A program made the position numbers and the translations under genes. Below, piece after piece: positions 8,976 through 17,727 of a DNA stretch of 64,000 bases. Positions within the stretch are counted from its first letter, which is position 1; the number at the start of each line of letters is the position of its first letter. Source of the stretch: Kumtagia sp963820075 (lineage in GTDB: Bacteria > Pseudomonadota > Alphaproteobacteria > Rhizobiales > Rhizobiaceae); NCBI GenBank assembly GCA_963820075.1, contig CAWFYS010000007.1, forward strand, positions 62,001-126,000. Reading direction: 5' to 3'. The notes beneath the pieces were generated by a model. The model had not been told where the DNA came from. It saw only the letters and a program-made list of their open reading frames with translations, and did no database searches.

Positions 8976-10055
8976 ATGAGTAGGATCACTCTCACCAACA
9001 TATCGAGGGCGTACGGCAAGGTCGCCGTGCTGCACGATATCAATCTGGATATCCGCAAAGGCGAGCTGATCGTCTTCGTCGGCCCCTCCGGCTGCGGCAA
9101 GTCCACGCTGCTCCGGCTCATCGCCGGTCTCGACCGGCCGACCGGCGGCAGCATCACCATCGACGGCAAGGACGTGACCACGGTCAACGCCGCCGATCGA
9201 GGACTGGCGATGGTGTTCCAGTCCTACGCGCTTTATCCGCACATGAGCGTGCGCCAGAACCTCGCTTTCGGGTTGGAGAATGCCGGAACGCCGCGCGCCG
9301 AGATCGATTCGCGCATCGCGGAGGCGGCGCGCATGCTGGAGATAGCCAACTATCTCGAGCGGCGTCCCGGCCAGCTTTCCGGCGGCCAGCGCCAGCGCGT
9401 GGCGATCGGCCGCGCCATCGTGCGCAATCCGACCGCCTTTCTGCTCGACGAGCCGCTGTCGAACCTCGACGCCGAATTGCGCATCTCGACGCGGGCCGAA
9501 CTGGCCGCCCTGCACGAGAGGCTGTCGGCGACGATGATTTATGTCACCCACGACCAGATCGAGGCGATGACACTGGCGGACCGCATCGTCGTGCTGCGTG
9601 CCGGGCGGATCGAGCAACTCGGCACGCCGCTCGACCTCTACAACCAGCCGGCCAACACCTTCGTCGCCGGCTTCATCGGCGCCCCGCGGATGAACCTCCT
9701 GCCGGCGAAAATAGCGAGCGACGGCGCCGGCCGGTCAACCGTCACGCTGGAGCATTCGGGAGCGTTCGGCGTAGGCGGCGTGAAGGCAGCGAACGGCGAC
9801 GTAACGATCGGACTGCGGCCGCATCACATCAGCGTGGTCGAGGCAGGCCAGGGCAATATCTCAGCACGGGTCTCGCTGGTGGAAGCCCTTGGTTCGGAGA
9901 CTATCGTCCACACGAAGCTGCCGGGCGGCCAGACCATGCTCGCGGTGCTCGCCGGGCAGCGCCCGATCGCCGCGGGCGATACGATGGATCTGAAGTTCGA
10001 TACCAGCCAGTTGCATCTGTTCGACAAGGCCGGCTTAAGAATCACAGCGGCTTAG
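8976..10055 (+). CDS. Sugar ABC transporter ATP-binding protein, UgpC/MsmK type
   Basis: This 359-residue ATPase would power the importer. Walker A is GPSGCGKST at residues 36-44, the Q-loop is VFQSYALYPHMSV, the signature is LSGGQRQRVAIGRA, and Walker B with D-loop is FLLDEPLSNLDA, followed by the switch histidine in VTHDQIEAMTLADR. The C-terminal TOBE/MalK-like regulatory domain (about 240-359) is present. It starts 7 bases after the permease stop. Its TAG stop at 10053-10055 abuts the stop of the opposite-strand hydrolase with no gap. Confidence 0.93.
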   Translation: MSRITLTNISRAYGKVAVLHDINLDIRKGELIVFVGPSGCGKSTLLRLIAGLDRPTGGSITIDGKDVTTVNAADRGLAMVFQSYALYPHMSVRQNLAFGLENAGTPRAEIDSRIAEAARMLEIANYLERRPGQLSGGQRQRVAIGRAIVRNPTAFLLDEPLSNLDAELRISTRAELAALHERLSATMIYVTHDQIEAMTLADRIVVLRAGRIEQLGTPLDLYNQPANTFVAGFIGAPRMNLLPAKIASDGAGRSTVTLEHSGAFGVGGVKAANGDVTIGLRPHHISVVEAGQGNISARVSLVEALGSETIVHTKLPGGQTMLAVLAGQRPIAAGDTMDLKFDTSQLHLFDKAGLRITAA

Positions 10056-10949
10056 TCAGCGTTTCTTCAGGTGACGCTCCAAGAATGTAAGAACGGCACG
10101 GCGCATTGCCGGACTTTCCTGATGTCCGATGTCGGCCTCGCGGTGGATCACAAGATTGTCCGCCGCGCCCGCCGCGGCATAGGCCGCGCGGGTTTCCGCC
10201 AGCGCCTCATCGACCGCGACCGGCGGGGTCAGGGGGTCGAGGTCGCCAATGCTGATCAGTTGCGGGCGCGGCGCGACCAGTCCCGCGATTTCGCCGTTGG
10301 ACGCCATGTTGAGCAGGCCGGGGACGGTCAGATAGATACCATGGAGATCATGCGCTCCGGTCTCGATCAGCCGGCCGAAATCGGCGTAGCAGCATAGTTG
10401 CGCCACACACGACAGCCGAGGGTCGACCGCGCCGAGCCAGTAGCCGAGGGTCGCGCCCATCGAGATGCCGAACGAACCGAGCCGATCGGCGTCGACATCG
10501 GGCCGGGAAACGAGATAGTCCAGCGCCGACGAAAGCTCGCCGAGCATCTGTCCCGCGAGCGAACCGCCGCGCCACAGCCTGGCCTTGGCCAGCGCGCTTT
10601 CGCTGGATCCGGCGCGCGAGCCGAAGCCCGGCATGTCGATCGCCAGCGTAACGAACCCCTCTTCGGCGAGCACTGCGCCAAGCGGTCCTTGCAGCGCCGG
10701 TCGGCCGTGCAGCAGCTCGTTGGAGCCGATGTCGTAACGGTTGCCGTGGGCGTGAATATAGAGGATCGCCGGCAATCTGGCGTGCGATGGAGGACGCGTC
10801 ACAAAGCCCCTGACCGCTTCTCCCGCCGATGTCTCGAATATCAGGCGTTCCAGTATGTGATCGCCTGAGTGGTCAACATCACGCCGCGTCGGCCGCAAGG
10901 CGTGGCCGCCGATCTCAAACAATGCACTCAGGGATTCAGTGATGGGCAT
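10056..10949 (-). CDS. Alpha/beta hydrolase (acetyl-esterase / dienelactone-hydrolase-like)
   Basis: This is a predicted serine hydrolase of 297 residues from ATG 10949 (MPITESLSALFEIGG). Upstream in-frame codons lack a ribosome site and would overlap the promoter of the P450 gene. The nucleophile elbow is GSFGISMGATLGYW. Oxyanion-side features are YIHAHGNRYDIGSN and DMPGFGSRAG. The acid and histidine are likely SIGDLDPLTPP and IGHQESP. It converges tail to tail with the ABC operon. One possible role is to deacetylate or de-esterify imported pectic oligosaccharides, but this is only context, and an unrelated ester substrate is equally possible. Confidence 0.75.
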   Translation of the reverse strand: MPITESLSALFEIGGHALRPTRRDVDHSGDHILERLIFETSAGEAVRGFVTRPPSHARLPAILYIHAHGNRYDIGSNELLHGRPALQGPLGAVLAEEGFVTLAIDMPGFGSRAGSSESALAKARLWRGGSLAGQMLGELSSALDYLVSRPDVDADRLGSFGISMGATLGYWLGAVDPRLSCVAQLCCYADFGRLIETGAHDLHGIYLTVPGLLNMASNGEIAGLVAPRPQLISIGDLDPLTPPVAVDEALAETRAAYAAAGAADNLVIHREADIGHQESPAMRRAVLTFLERHLKKR

Positions 10950-11036
10950 GGCTTCACAACGCTGATCGCCATCATCGGCGGCGCCGGCCAACATACGAGT
11001 TGGCAAAAGCGGGGCAAGCCGGTCTATTGGTCCAGC

Positions 11037-12293
11037 ATGAACACGATGCCAAAGCCACCTTATCTCGCCTTCGATCGCACCACCCGCCGCCTGCGGCTCG
11101 ACCCGCACGAGACACGGTTCGTCCAGAACCCTTACGAGGCCTATGCCTGGCTGCATGGCGAAAGCCCCACCTTCTTCTGGGTGGACTATGGCTTCTGGTG
11201 CTGCGGCGGTTTCGACGACGTTAACCGGCTGCTGAGAGACCGCCGCTTCGGCCGCCAGAAGCCGGAGGGCGCGCCGGACAGCCAGGGCAGTGCCGGCGAG
11301 CGTGGACATCTGAGGAATTTCGACGCGGTCGAGGCCAACTCCATGCTGGAGCTTGAGCCGCCGGTCCACACGCGCCTGCGCACACTCGTCAACCGCGCGT
11401 TTGTTTCGCGTCGGGTCGAGCGGCTCCGGCCGCGCGTCGAGACGCTCGCGAACGCCTTGATCGATGCCTTTCCGGCCGATGGGACGGTCGATTTGTTACC
11501 CGTCTACGCGGCACCTTTGCCGATCACCATCATCGCGGAAATGCTTGGCGTGCCCGTGGAAATGGGGCCGCAATTGCTGGACTGGTCGCACAGGATGGTC
11601 GCCATGTATATGCATGGCCGTACGCGCGACGCCGAGCTTGCGGCCGACGAGGCGGCGCGCGCCTTTGCCGATTTTCTGAGCGGCTATGTCGCGCAGCGCC
11701 GCAAGGAACCCGGCGACGACCTGCTGTCGCTGCTGATCTCGGCGCGGGAGGAGGGCCAGAGACTGAGCGAGGATGAGCTGATATCGTCGGCCATTCTGCT
11801 GCTCAATGCCGGCCACGAGGCGACGGTCCACCAGACCGGCAATGCCGTGCGCGCGATCCTCGCGCAAGGCGGCGATCCGCGCCGTTTCTTCACCTCCGTC
11901 GAACATACCGCCGCAACGGTGGAGGAATGCCTGCGCTTCGACGCGCCGCTGCATATGTTTACGCGCTACGCCTATGGCGAAGTCGAGCTCGATGACGGTA
12001 TCGTGGTCGGGCCGGGCGAGCAGATCGGGCTTCTGCTCGGCATGGCCAACCACGATCCGCGCGCCTTCGACAGGCCCGACGCGTTCGAGCCTGCGCGCGC
12101 CGGGCAGAAGAACGTTTCCTTCGGCGCCGGCATCCATTTCTGCATCGGCGCGCCGCTGGCGCGCCTTGAACTGCAAGTGTCACTCAAGGCGCTTTTCGAA
12201 AGGCTGCCAGGGCTGGCATTAGCGGAGGAACTTCGGTTTCGCGACACCTACCACTTCCACGGGCTGGAGAGGCTCACCGTGCATCGCGCATAG
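11037..12293 (+). CDS. Cytochrome P450 (bacterial class I type)
   Basis: This 418-residue haem monooxygenase has ATG at 11037 (MNTMPKPPYLAFDRTTRRL). The I-helix oxygen-activation segment is LLNAGHEATVHQTGN, the K-helix ExxR is EECLRFDAP, and the haem-thiolate loop is FGAGIHFCIGAPLARLE. The chain resembles CYP105/107-like soluble bacterial enzymes. No ferredoxin or ferredoxin reductase is adjacent, so it must borrow electron carriers encoded elsewhere. It is divergent from the hydrolase at 10949 with 87 bases between. The substrate cannot be told from sequence. Confidence 0.93.
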   Translation: MNTMPKPPYLAFDRTTRRLRLDPHETRFVQNPYEAYAWLHGESPTFFWVDYGFWCCGGFDDVNRLLRDRRFGRQKPEGAPDSQGSAGERGHLRNFDAVEANSMLELEPPVHTRLRTLVNRAFVSRRVERLRPRVETLANALIDAFPADGTVDLLPVYAAPLPITIIAEMLGVPVEMGPQLLDWSHRMVAMYMHGRTRDAELAADEAARAFADFLSGYVAQRRKEPGDDLLSLLISAREEGQRLSEDELISSAILLLNAGHEATVHQTGNAVRAILAQGGDPRRFFTSVEHTAATVEECLRFDAPLHMFTRYAYGEVELDDGIVVGPGEQIGLLLGMANHDPRAFDRPDAFEPARAGQKNVSFGAGIHFCIGAPLARLELQVSLKALFERLPGLALAEELRFRDTYHFHGLERLTVHRA

Positions 12294-12305
12294 CTGTCTG
12301 CCAAC

Positions 12306-12653
12306 CTACAAGCGGATCACATATTCTTTGCGCGTTGTTTCAATGACTTCCCAGGTTCCGCTGAAGCCAGGCTGCAAGACGAAGCTATCGCCCTCGCGAA
12401 CCGTCCGGGCTTCTCCGCCATCCTCCGCGATCACTGAAACGCCGGACAGAATGTGGCAATACTCCCATTCGTCATAGTGGATGCGCCATTTTCCGGTCGT
12501 TGCTTCCCAAATCCCCGCATAAAGCCCGTTCGGCTGCTCCTCGACGTTCCAGGTGCGGAACTTCGGATCGCCGGAGATGATTCGATCAAGCGCCGGCGCG
12601 CTTTCTTCCGGCTGCATGGTGCCGGGTGACAGCCGAACGAAACTCGTTGCCAT
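12306..12653 (-). CDS. Cupin-domain protein
   Basis: This small single-domain protein has 115 residues from ATG 12653, with GGTGGAG just upstream. The sequence has two cupin-like patches: KWRIHYDEWEYCHILSGVSVI (motif 1, with H and E positions) and GDSFVLQPGFSGTWEV (motif 2). It resembles the (S)-ureidoglycine aminohydrolase-type / DUF861 cupins that often sit beside sugar or amino-acid genes. No enzymatic role can be assigned. It lies tail to tail with the P450 gene, 12 bases apart. Confidence 0.75.
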   Translation of the reverse strand: MATSFVRLSPGTMQPEESAPALDRIISGDPKFRTWNVEEQPNGLYAGIWEATTGKWRIHYDEWEYCHILSGVSVIAEDGGEARTVREGDSFVLQPGFSGTWEVIETTRKEYVIRL

Positions 12654-12716
12654 GGCTCCACCGTTTCCTCTTGCGCGCCGGATCAGCGATTGCTGTCCGC
12701 CATTCCCGCCCGTCAA

Positions 12717-14000
12717 CTACACATTTTGCAGCGACTGCTCGAGGTCGGCAATGATGTCGGCCACGTCCTCAATGCCGATCGACAGCCGCACAGTATCCGG
12801 CCCCGCGCCCGCGGCAACCTTCTGCTCGTCGGAAAGCTGCCGGTGGGTTGTGGAGGCCGGATGAATGACCAGCGATTTGGTGTCGCCTATGTTGGCCAGG
12901 TGCGAGAAGAGTTCGAGCCCTTCCACGAATTTCACGCCGGCCTCATAGCCGCCTTTCAGCCCGAAAGTGAAAACCGCTCCAGCGCCCTTCGGCGAATATC
13001 TCTCTTGAAGCGCGTGGTTCGGATCGTCCGGCAGGCCGGGATAGGAGACCCAGCCGACTTTCGGGTGCGTCGACAGATATTCCGCCACGGCCTGGGCATT
13101 GTCGCAGTGGCGCTGCATGCGCAGCGGCAGAGTCTCGAGGCCCGTAAGGATGAGAAAGGCGTTGAAGGGCGAAATCGCAGGGCCGACATCGCGCAGGCCG
13201 AGCACGCGCGCCGCTATTGCGAAGGCGAAATTGCCGAACGTCTCGTGCAGGACGATTCCGCCATATTCGGGCCGGGGCTCCGACAGCATCGGGTAGTTTC
13301 CCGATTTCGACCAGTCGAATGTGCCGCCGTCGACGATCATCCCGCCGATCGAATTGCCATGGCCGCCGATGAATTTCGTCAGCGAATGCACGACGATGTC
13401 GGCGCCGTGCTCGATCGGCCGGACCAGATAGGGGGTTGCCAGCGTGTTGTCGACGATCAGCGGCAGGCCGTGCTTGCGCGCAATATCGCCGATCGCTTCG
13501 AGGTCGACGAATTCACCGTTCGGATTGGCAAGGCTCTCGACGAAGATGGCGCGTGTCCGCTCGTCGATCTGGCTTTCGAAGCTGGGGACATCGCGCGTGT
13601 CGGCCCAGCGCACCTCCCAGCCGAAATTGCGGAACGCGTGCCCGAACTGGTTGATGGAGCCGCCATAAAGCCGCCGCGCCGCGACGAAGTTCTCGCCCGG
13701 CCGCATGATCGTGTGGAACACCAGCATCTGCGCAGCATGGCCGGACGCCACCGCCAGTCCCGCCGTCCCGCCTTCGAGTGCCGCGACGCGCTCCTCGAGC
13801 ACGGCCTGGGTGGGATTCATGATCCTTGTGTAGATGTTGCCGAAGGCCTTCAGACCGAACAGCGACGCGGCGTGGTCGGCGTCGTCGAAAACAAAGGAGG
13901 TCGTCTGGTAGATGGGCGTGGCGCGGGCGCCGGTCGCCGGATCGGGCTTGGCGCCGGCATGGACGGCGAGCGTGTTGAACCCCGGTTCGCGCTGGGACAT
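12717..14000 (-). CDS. metY: O-acetylhomoserine sulfhydrylase / aminocarboxypropyltransferase
   Basis: This PLP enzyme of the Cys/Met-metabolism family makes homocysteine from O-acetylhomoserine and sulfide. It has 427 residues. PLP lysine context is VVHSLTKFIGGHGNSIGG, substrate and cofactor patches include TPIYQTTSFVF, YTRIMNPT, ASGHAAQ and VDNTLATPYLVRP. ATG 14000 has GGAGGA 6-7 bases upstream. A CoA-binding-domain gene lies upstream in the same direction (start 14666), an arrangement common in this order. I looked for a SAM-type riboswitch in 14001-14144 and could not recognise one. Confidence 0.93.
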   Translation of the reverse strand: MSQREPGFNTLAVHAGAKPDPATGARATPIYQTTSFVFDDADHAASLFGLKAFGNIYTRIMNPTQAVLEERVAALEGGTAGLAVASGHAAQMLVFHTIMRPGENFVAARRLYGGSINQFGHAFRNFGWEVRWADTRDVPSFESQIDERTRAIFVESLANPNGEFVDLEAIGDIARKHGLPLIVDNTLATPYLVRPIEHGADIVVHSLTKFIGGHGNSIGGMIVDGGTFDWSKSGNYPMLSEPRPEYGGIVLHETFGNFAFAIAARVLGLRDVGPAISPFNAFLILTGLETLPLRMQRHCDNAQAVAEYLSTHPKVGWVSYPGLPDDPNHALQERYSPKGAGAVFTFGLKGGYEAGVKFVEGLELFSHLANIGDTKSLVIHPASTTHRQLSDEQKVAAGAGPDTVRLSIGIEDVADIIADLEQSLQNV

Positions 14001-14144
14001 GATTCCTCCGAATGCGTGGCTGAAAAGGCGATACTATCTTTGGCTGTGCGCCACCGCGAATGCAAAGAAGAAAATTCCAGACGCGTCAACAGGCTGGCGC
14101 GCCGGACGCCAAATTTCGCTACGCCAGGGAATGTCCGTCCGTGC

Positions 14145-14666
14145 TTACCTCGCGCGAACGCCAAAACTCTGAAAACCCTGCCGCATCACCGGCTTCTTCG
14201 AGGAAATCACGCGGCTGTTCACGCCGTTCCAGCCGATCTCGCCGGAAAGCCGCCCATATTCGATTTTGGGACAGCGGTTCATCACCACCTTGATGCCGGC
14301 TGCCTCGGCCTTCGCCGCCGCCTCGTCGTGGCGCACCGTCAGTTGCGTCCAGATGACTTTCGGCAAGGGCTTCAGTGCCAGCGCTTCGTCGACGATGCGC
14401 GGCACGGCGCTGGAGGCGCGGAAGATGTCGACCATGTCCACCGGCTCAGGTATGTCCGCGAGCTTCGCATAGGTCATCCGGCCAAGGATTTCCTTGCCGG
14501 CATGGCCGGGGTTGATCGGGAAGACGATAAAACCCTTGTCGATAAGATATTTGGTCACGAAGAAGCTCGGCCGCACGTCATTGGCCGAGGCCCCGACGAC
14601 GGCGACCGTCCTCACCGAACTCAGAATTCCGCAGATGTAGTCGTTGGAATAGGAATCGTGGTTCAT
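14145..14666 (-). CDS. CoA-binding domain protein (YccU-like)
   Basis: This 173-residue Rossmann-type protein has the CoA_binding_2 pattern: VRTVAVVGASANDVRPSFFVTKYL at residues 17-40, IVFPINPGHAGKEILG, and VDMVDIFRASSAVPRIVDEAL, plus the late VVMNRCPKIEYGRL. These single-domain relatives of the succinyl-CoA synthetase alpha subunit are often found next to metY in rhizobia. Their exact function is not known to me. The start overlaps the stop of the VOC gene (14663) by ATGA, so it belongs to the chain ECH-VOC-CoA-binding-metY. Confidence 0.85.
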   Translation of the reverse strand: MNHDSYSNDYICGILSSVRTVAVVGASANDVRPSFFVTKYLIDKGFIVFPINPGHAGKEILGRMTYAKLADIPEPVDMVDIFRASSAVPRIVDEALALKPLPKVIWTQLTVRHDEAAAKAEAAGIKVVMNRCPKIEYGRLSGEIGWNGVNSRVISSKKPVMRQGFQSFGVRAR

Positions 14667-15085
14667 TTCGGCAGCGAGATACGCCCTTCGGCGTCGAGGG
14701 GGAAGTCCGGATTGTGCGCGACTTCCCAGAGATTGCCCTCCGGGTCGGAGAAATAGCCGTACCAGCCGCCCCAGAACGCGCGGCCCGCCGGTTTGATGAT
14801 CTTTCCGCCGGCCTTTTCAGCCTGGGCCAGCACGATGTCGACCTCGGCGTCGGAGCGCGTATTGTAGGCGAGATAGACCTTGGAAACACCCTCGCCGAAA
14901 CGGATGCCGGAATCCTCTTCCGCGCTCAGCTTGGGGAAAAGCGCAAGGATCGCCCCGCCCATCTGAAAAAACGCGACACCATCCCTGATGCGGTGCCGCG
15001 TCAGCCCCATCGCCTCGTAGAAGGCGGCGCTCCGGCCAAGGTCCTCGACGGCAATGGTGACGATGGAGACGCGCGGCTCCATCAT
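14663..15085 (-). CDS. VOC-family (glyoxalase/bleomycin-resistance fold) protein
   Basis: This 140-residue protein starts at ATG 15085 (MMEPRVSIVTIAVEDLGRSAAFY), overlapping the upstream enoyl-CoA hydratase stop. An in-frame ATG at 15097 would add MDGG. The paired beta-alpha-beta-beta-beta pattern is visible: VSIVTIAVEDLGRSAAFYEAMGL for the first module and YLAYNTRSDAEVDIVLAQAEKAGG then GGWYGYFSDPEGNLWEVAHNP for the second. The last segment carries the usual metal-ligand glutamate. It is probably a small-molecule isomerase, lyase or binding protein. The specific role is unknown. Confidence 0.85.
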   Translation of the reverse strand: MMEPRVSIVTIAVEDLGRSAAFYEAMGLTRHRIRDGVAFFQMGGAILALFPKLSAEEDSGIRFGEGVSKVYLAYNTRSDAEVDIVLAQAEKAGGKIIKPAGRAFWGGWYGYFSDPEGNLWEVAHNPDFPLDAEGRISLPK

Positions 15086-15903
15086 TCCCCCGTCCATTTC
15101 GGCTCGCGTTTCGCGATGAAGGCGCCGATGCCCTCTTCGGCGTCGCGCGCCATCATGTTTTCCACCATCGCGCGGGCGGCATAGTCATAGGCTTCCGCCA
15201 GTCCCATCTCGGCCTGTGCGTAAAATGCCTCCTTGCCGATCTTGAGCGTCAAAGGCGATTTGGAAGCAATGGTTTGCGCGTATTTCATCACGACCTGATG
15301 CAGATACTCGCGCGGCACGACGCGATTGACCAGGCCGAAATCGCGAGCCGTCGCCGCGTCGATCTTCTCGCCGGTCAGCAGCATTTCCATCGCCTGCTTG
15401 CGCGAGACGTTGCGCGTGAGCGCCACCATGGGCGTCGAACAAAACAGGCCGATATTGACGCCCGGCGTGGCGAAGGTTGCGTGATCGGTGACGATTGCCA
15501 GATCGCACGAAGCAACGAGCTGGCAGCCCGCGGCCGTGGCTACTCCATCCACCTCGGCGATCACCGGCTTGGGGCATCGAACGATTGCCTGCATCAGGGT
15601 CGCGCAGGCCGCCATGGTCTTTTCGAAGAACGCCCTGCCCCGGTCCGCGTCGCTTCGGTGCGCCGTCATCTCCTTGAGGTCGTGACCGGCCGAGAACACC
15701 TTTCCGGTGGCCGCGATCACCACCACCCGTATGGCGGGATCGTCGCTGGCGCGATCGATCTCGGCCTGCAGCGCCGCTATAAGCGCCAAGGAAAGCGCAT
15801 TGGCCGGCGGGTTGGCGAGCGTCAAGCGCAGGATGCCTCCTTCCAGATGTGCGATCACCGGCCCTTCGGCCGCGCTTTGTCTGATCGCTACGATCTCGGC
15901 CAT
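15082..15903 (-). CDS. Enoyl-CoA hydratase/isomerase family protein
   Basis: This crotonase-fold enzyme has 273 residues, starting at ATG 15903 with GGGAG about 8 bases upstream. Active-site segments are VFSAGHDLKEMTAH (oxyanion-hole NH and CoA pocket) and EVDGVATAAGCQLVASCDLAIV (second oxyanion glycine). The usual catalytic glutamates of true hydratases are not both obvious, so isomerase or another crotonase activity is possible. It is followed with ATGA overlaps by the VOC and CoA-binding genes and then metY, so these may be co-transcribed. Confidence 0.85.
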   Translation of the reverse strand: MAEIVAIRQSAAEGPVIAHLEGGILRLTLANPPANALSLALIAALQAEIDRASDDPAIRVVVIAATGKVFSAGHDLKEMTAHRSDADRGRAFFEKTMAACATLMQAIVRCPKPVIAEVDGVATAAGCQLVASCDLAIVTDHATFATPGVNIGLFCSTPMVALTRNVSRKQAMEMLLTGEKIDAATARDFGLVNRVVPREYLHQVVMKYAQTIASKSPLTLKIGKEAFYAQAEMGLAEAYDYAARAMVENMMARDAEEGIGAFIAKREPKWTGE

Positions 15904-16238
15904 GGTCACTGCTCCCTGGCGACAAACGGCCGCGAGTGCCTCGCATGGCCTTGCCTTCAGATAACATGTGCCGGGTTGAAAGACAGGGGTCGGCGGTGTT
16001 TTCTGAAGCGGTTTGCCGCGCCCGGAATGCTGGCGCGCGCGATGGTCCCCGGAGGGGAAATGCCGGCGCAGCAGGGCCTCAAGCCTGTCATGACGACCAC
16101 CGAAGCGAACCCGAGTGAGGTCTATCCCCAGCTAAACCACCAGTTCCACGAAACCGTCGGGGTGTTTCCGGGCGGCTGGCGCACGCCCCCGGCACCTATT
16201 CCATCGCCCTGAAGCGGTAGTGTCTTGCCGATCGACCG
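15904..16238. other. Intergenic region with no recognised gene
   Basis: The interval lies between the divergent-free starts of the enoyl-CoA hydratase gene and the end of the LysE gene. I see no conserved reading frame, strong hairpin or repeat. It presumably holds the promoter of the enoyl-CoA hydratase operon. Confidence 0.5.
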
Positions 16239-16871
16239 TCAGCTTCTCTGCAAGGCCAGGTGCGCGCCCAGTCCGACAAGGATCGCACCGCCGGTGCGCT
16301 GCGTCAGTCGCTGCACGCGGCTCGATCTTTTCAGTCTGGCCGTGACCGTGCTGGCGAGAACGACGCATACGATGTCGGCGAATGAGAACATGAAGTTGAC
16401 GATCATGCCGAGCACGACGAACTGAAGCCAGACGGGAGCGCCGGCCGACGCATCGATGAACTGCGGCAGGAACGCCATGAAGAAGATGGCCGTCTTGGGA
16501 TTCAGGACCTCGACCATGACGCTCTCGATGAAAGCGCGCCTGCCGGACTTCGGTGCGGGCAGAGGCGCATCGTCTTCCAAATTCGTCCTGGCCCGAAACA
16601 TCGAAACACCGAGCCAGATGAGATAGGCGGCGCCTGCGAGCTTGACAGCCATGTAGAGCACCGGAACGGCGTGAAAAAGGATGGACAGGCCGGTGGCGGC
16701 TGCAACGATATGCGCATAGCAGCCGATATGGATGCCCAGCGTCGCCATGAGGCCCGACCATCGCCCGCCCGCCAGCGTCCGGGCCGCCGCGTAAAGCATC
16801 GCCGGCCCAGGAATGAAGGCGAAGATCGCGGCAGTAACCAGAAAGGCGATCAGCAACTCGCTCGACGGCAT
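16239..16871 (-). CDS. LysE-family amino-acid exporter (RhtB-type)
   Basis: This 210-residue inner-membrane protein has about six hydrophobic segments. The family-typical GPAMLYAAARTLAGGRWSGL at residues 22-41 and the central FIESVMVEVLNPKTAIFFMAFLPQFID (LNPK motif) identify it. Members export lysine, homoserine, threonine or other amino acids. The substrate cannot be predicted. It stands alone, with no adjacent LysR/Lrp-type regulator. Confidence 0.9.
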   Translation of the reverse strand: MPSSELLIAFLVTAAIFAFIPGPAMLYAAARTLAGGRWSGLMATLGIHIGCYAHIVAAATGLSILFHAVPVLYMAVKLAGAAYLIWLGVSMFRARTNLEDDAPLPAPKSGRRAFIESVMVEVLNPKTAIFFMAFLPQFIDASAGAPVWLQFVVLGMIVNFMFSFADIVCVVLASTVTARLKRSSRVQRLTQRTGGAILVGLGAHLALQRS

Positions 16872-16999
16872 TTTCGCTCCGATCCCGCTTTCCGTTTCAG
16901 CGAACCAGCCGCCGCAGCTTGCGCATAAATCATGAACTGGCGGAAAAGTCAGCTTCCCTGATATCTTTCAATCCCGACCCACCCGGCTGGAGGCTTGCC

Positions 17000-17509
17000 G
17001 TGCTCACGCCGCTCTTTTCCCAGCATTGCTACCTCGTCGGCTGGATCCAGCCGCGGCAATTCCTGTTCGACGTCGACATGACCTATGTGGCTTTCCTGGC
17101 CAACGGCCATGCGTGGTCGGCGCGGTCGGGCCTGTGGATCGGCCCGGTTGTAGGCACGCATGTGTTCGACACGGAGGGAAGACCGGTCGCCTGGAACCCC
17201 GGCGAACCGCTGCGCGGCTTCGGCAAGCCGCTGCGGCCGGTCAACGTCGTGCGCGCCGTCAGTCCCGTCCGCCCTACCCGGCCGATCACGCCGCCCCGGC
17301 CGTTGACGGCGCCGGTGCTGTCCGGCGGCTGGTCGCCGCTCACCTTCGCGGAATGGCTGGTAGCCAACGATCCTGTGCAGTCCGTGCTGCTGGATGAGGC
17401 GCTTTGGTTCGCCGAGGAAACAGTCATTCTGGCCGAAGCAGGCGACCCCGCAGACCCCACTAACTCGGAACACGCCGGAAGAGACGCGGGCGGAGCCCGG
17501 ATGAGGTAA
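17000..17509 (+). CDS. Conserved hypothetical protein, possible 4-fold beta-flower type
   Basis: GTG 17000 follows GGAGG at 16989-16993, giving 169 residues. The longer frame starting at TTG 16919 lacks a ribosome site. The N-terminal 75 residues are aromatic and glycine-rich, with repeated short strands (FLFDVDMTYVAFLANGHAWS, GLWIGPVVGTHVFDTEGRP). Residues about 90-120 are a proline-rich linker, and a C-terminal part contains WSPLTFAEWLV. The strand pattern reminds me of 4-fold beta-flower proteins, but this is a weak recollection. No function is proposed. No transmembrane segment or signal peptide is seen from this start. Confidence 0.6.
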   Translation: MLTPLFSQHCYLVGWIQPRQFLFDVDMTYVAFLANGHAWSARSGLWIGPVVGTHVFDTEGRPVAWNPGEPLRGFGKPLRPVNVVRAVSPVRPTRPITPPRPLTAPVLSGGWSPLTFAEWLVANDPVQSVLLDEALWFAEETVILAEAGDPADPTNSEHAGRDAGGARMR

Positions 17510-17576
17510 AATAATACCTCATTACTATGCTGATGATTTTGTTTTCTTTTTTTGGCTATGGACGGGTTCGGACGAC

Positions 17577-17605
17577 TTGACGCACAAGACGGGGCTGCCC
17601 TATAA
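17577..17605 (+). promoter_or_regulatory. Promoter of the rplM-rpsI operon
   Basis: TTGACG (17577-17582) and CTATAA (17600-17605) are separated by 17 bases, an excellent match to the alphaproteobacterial housekeeping consensus TTGAC-N17-CTATA. It lies 123 bases upstream of the rplM start, leaving a leader of about 115 bases that includes the hairpin at 17621-17648. Confidence 0.75.
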
Positions 17606-17620
17606 GCCGACCCTGAAGCA

Positions 17621-17648
17621 GCGGCCCTTCCGGCCGCCGTTTCTTTTT
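17621..17648 (+). terminator. Attenuator-like hairpin with U-run in the rplM leader
   Basis: GCGGCC (17621-17626), loop CTTCC and GGCCGC (17632-17637) form a perfect 6-bp GC stem, followed by CGTTTCTTTTT. This looks like an intrinsic terminator, yet it sits between a strong promoter and the rplM start, which fits an attenuator or an autogenous L13-binding leader. A later GGCCGGCCGCC could compete for pairing. Confidence 0.55.
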
Positions 17649-17727
17649 GGCGCGCGGCGAGGCCGGCCGCCAAACCAAGCAACAAGAAACGCCTTCCCCG
17701 GAAGGTCATAGAAGAAAGCCACGCTCC

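Noticed and set aside
14001..14144. Possible SAM-type riboswitch upstream of metY
   Set aside because: I could not find the conserved core of any SAM riboswitch class I know, and the interval is read through from upstream genes.
12690..14756. A 2-kb open frame on the plus strand across metY and the CoA-binding gene
   Set aside because: It is antisense to genes with diagnostic motifs and has arginine- and glycine-rich, shadow-like composition.
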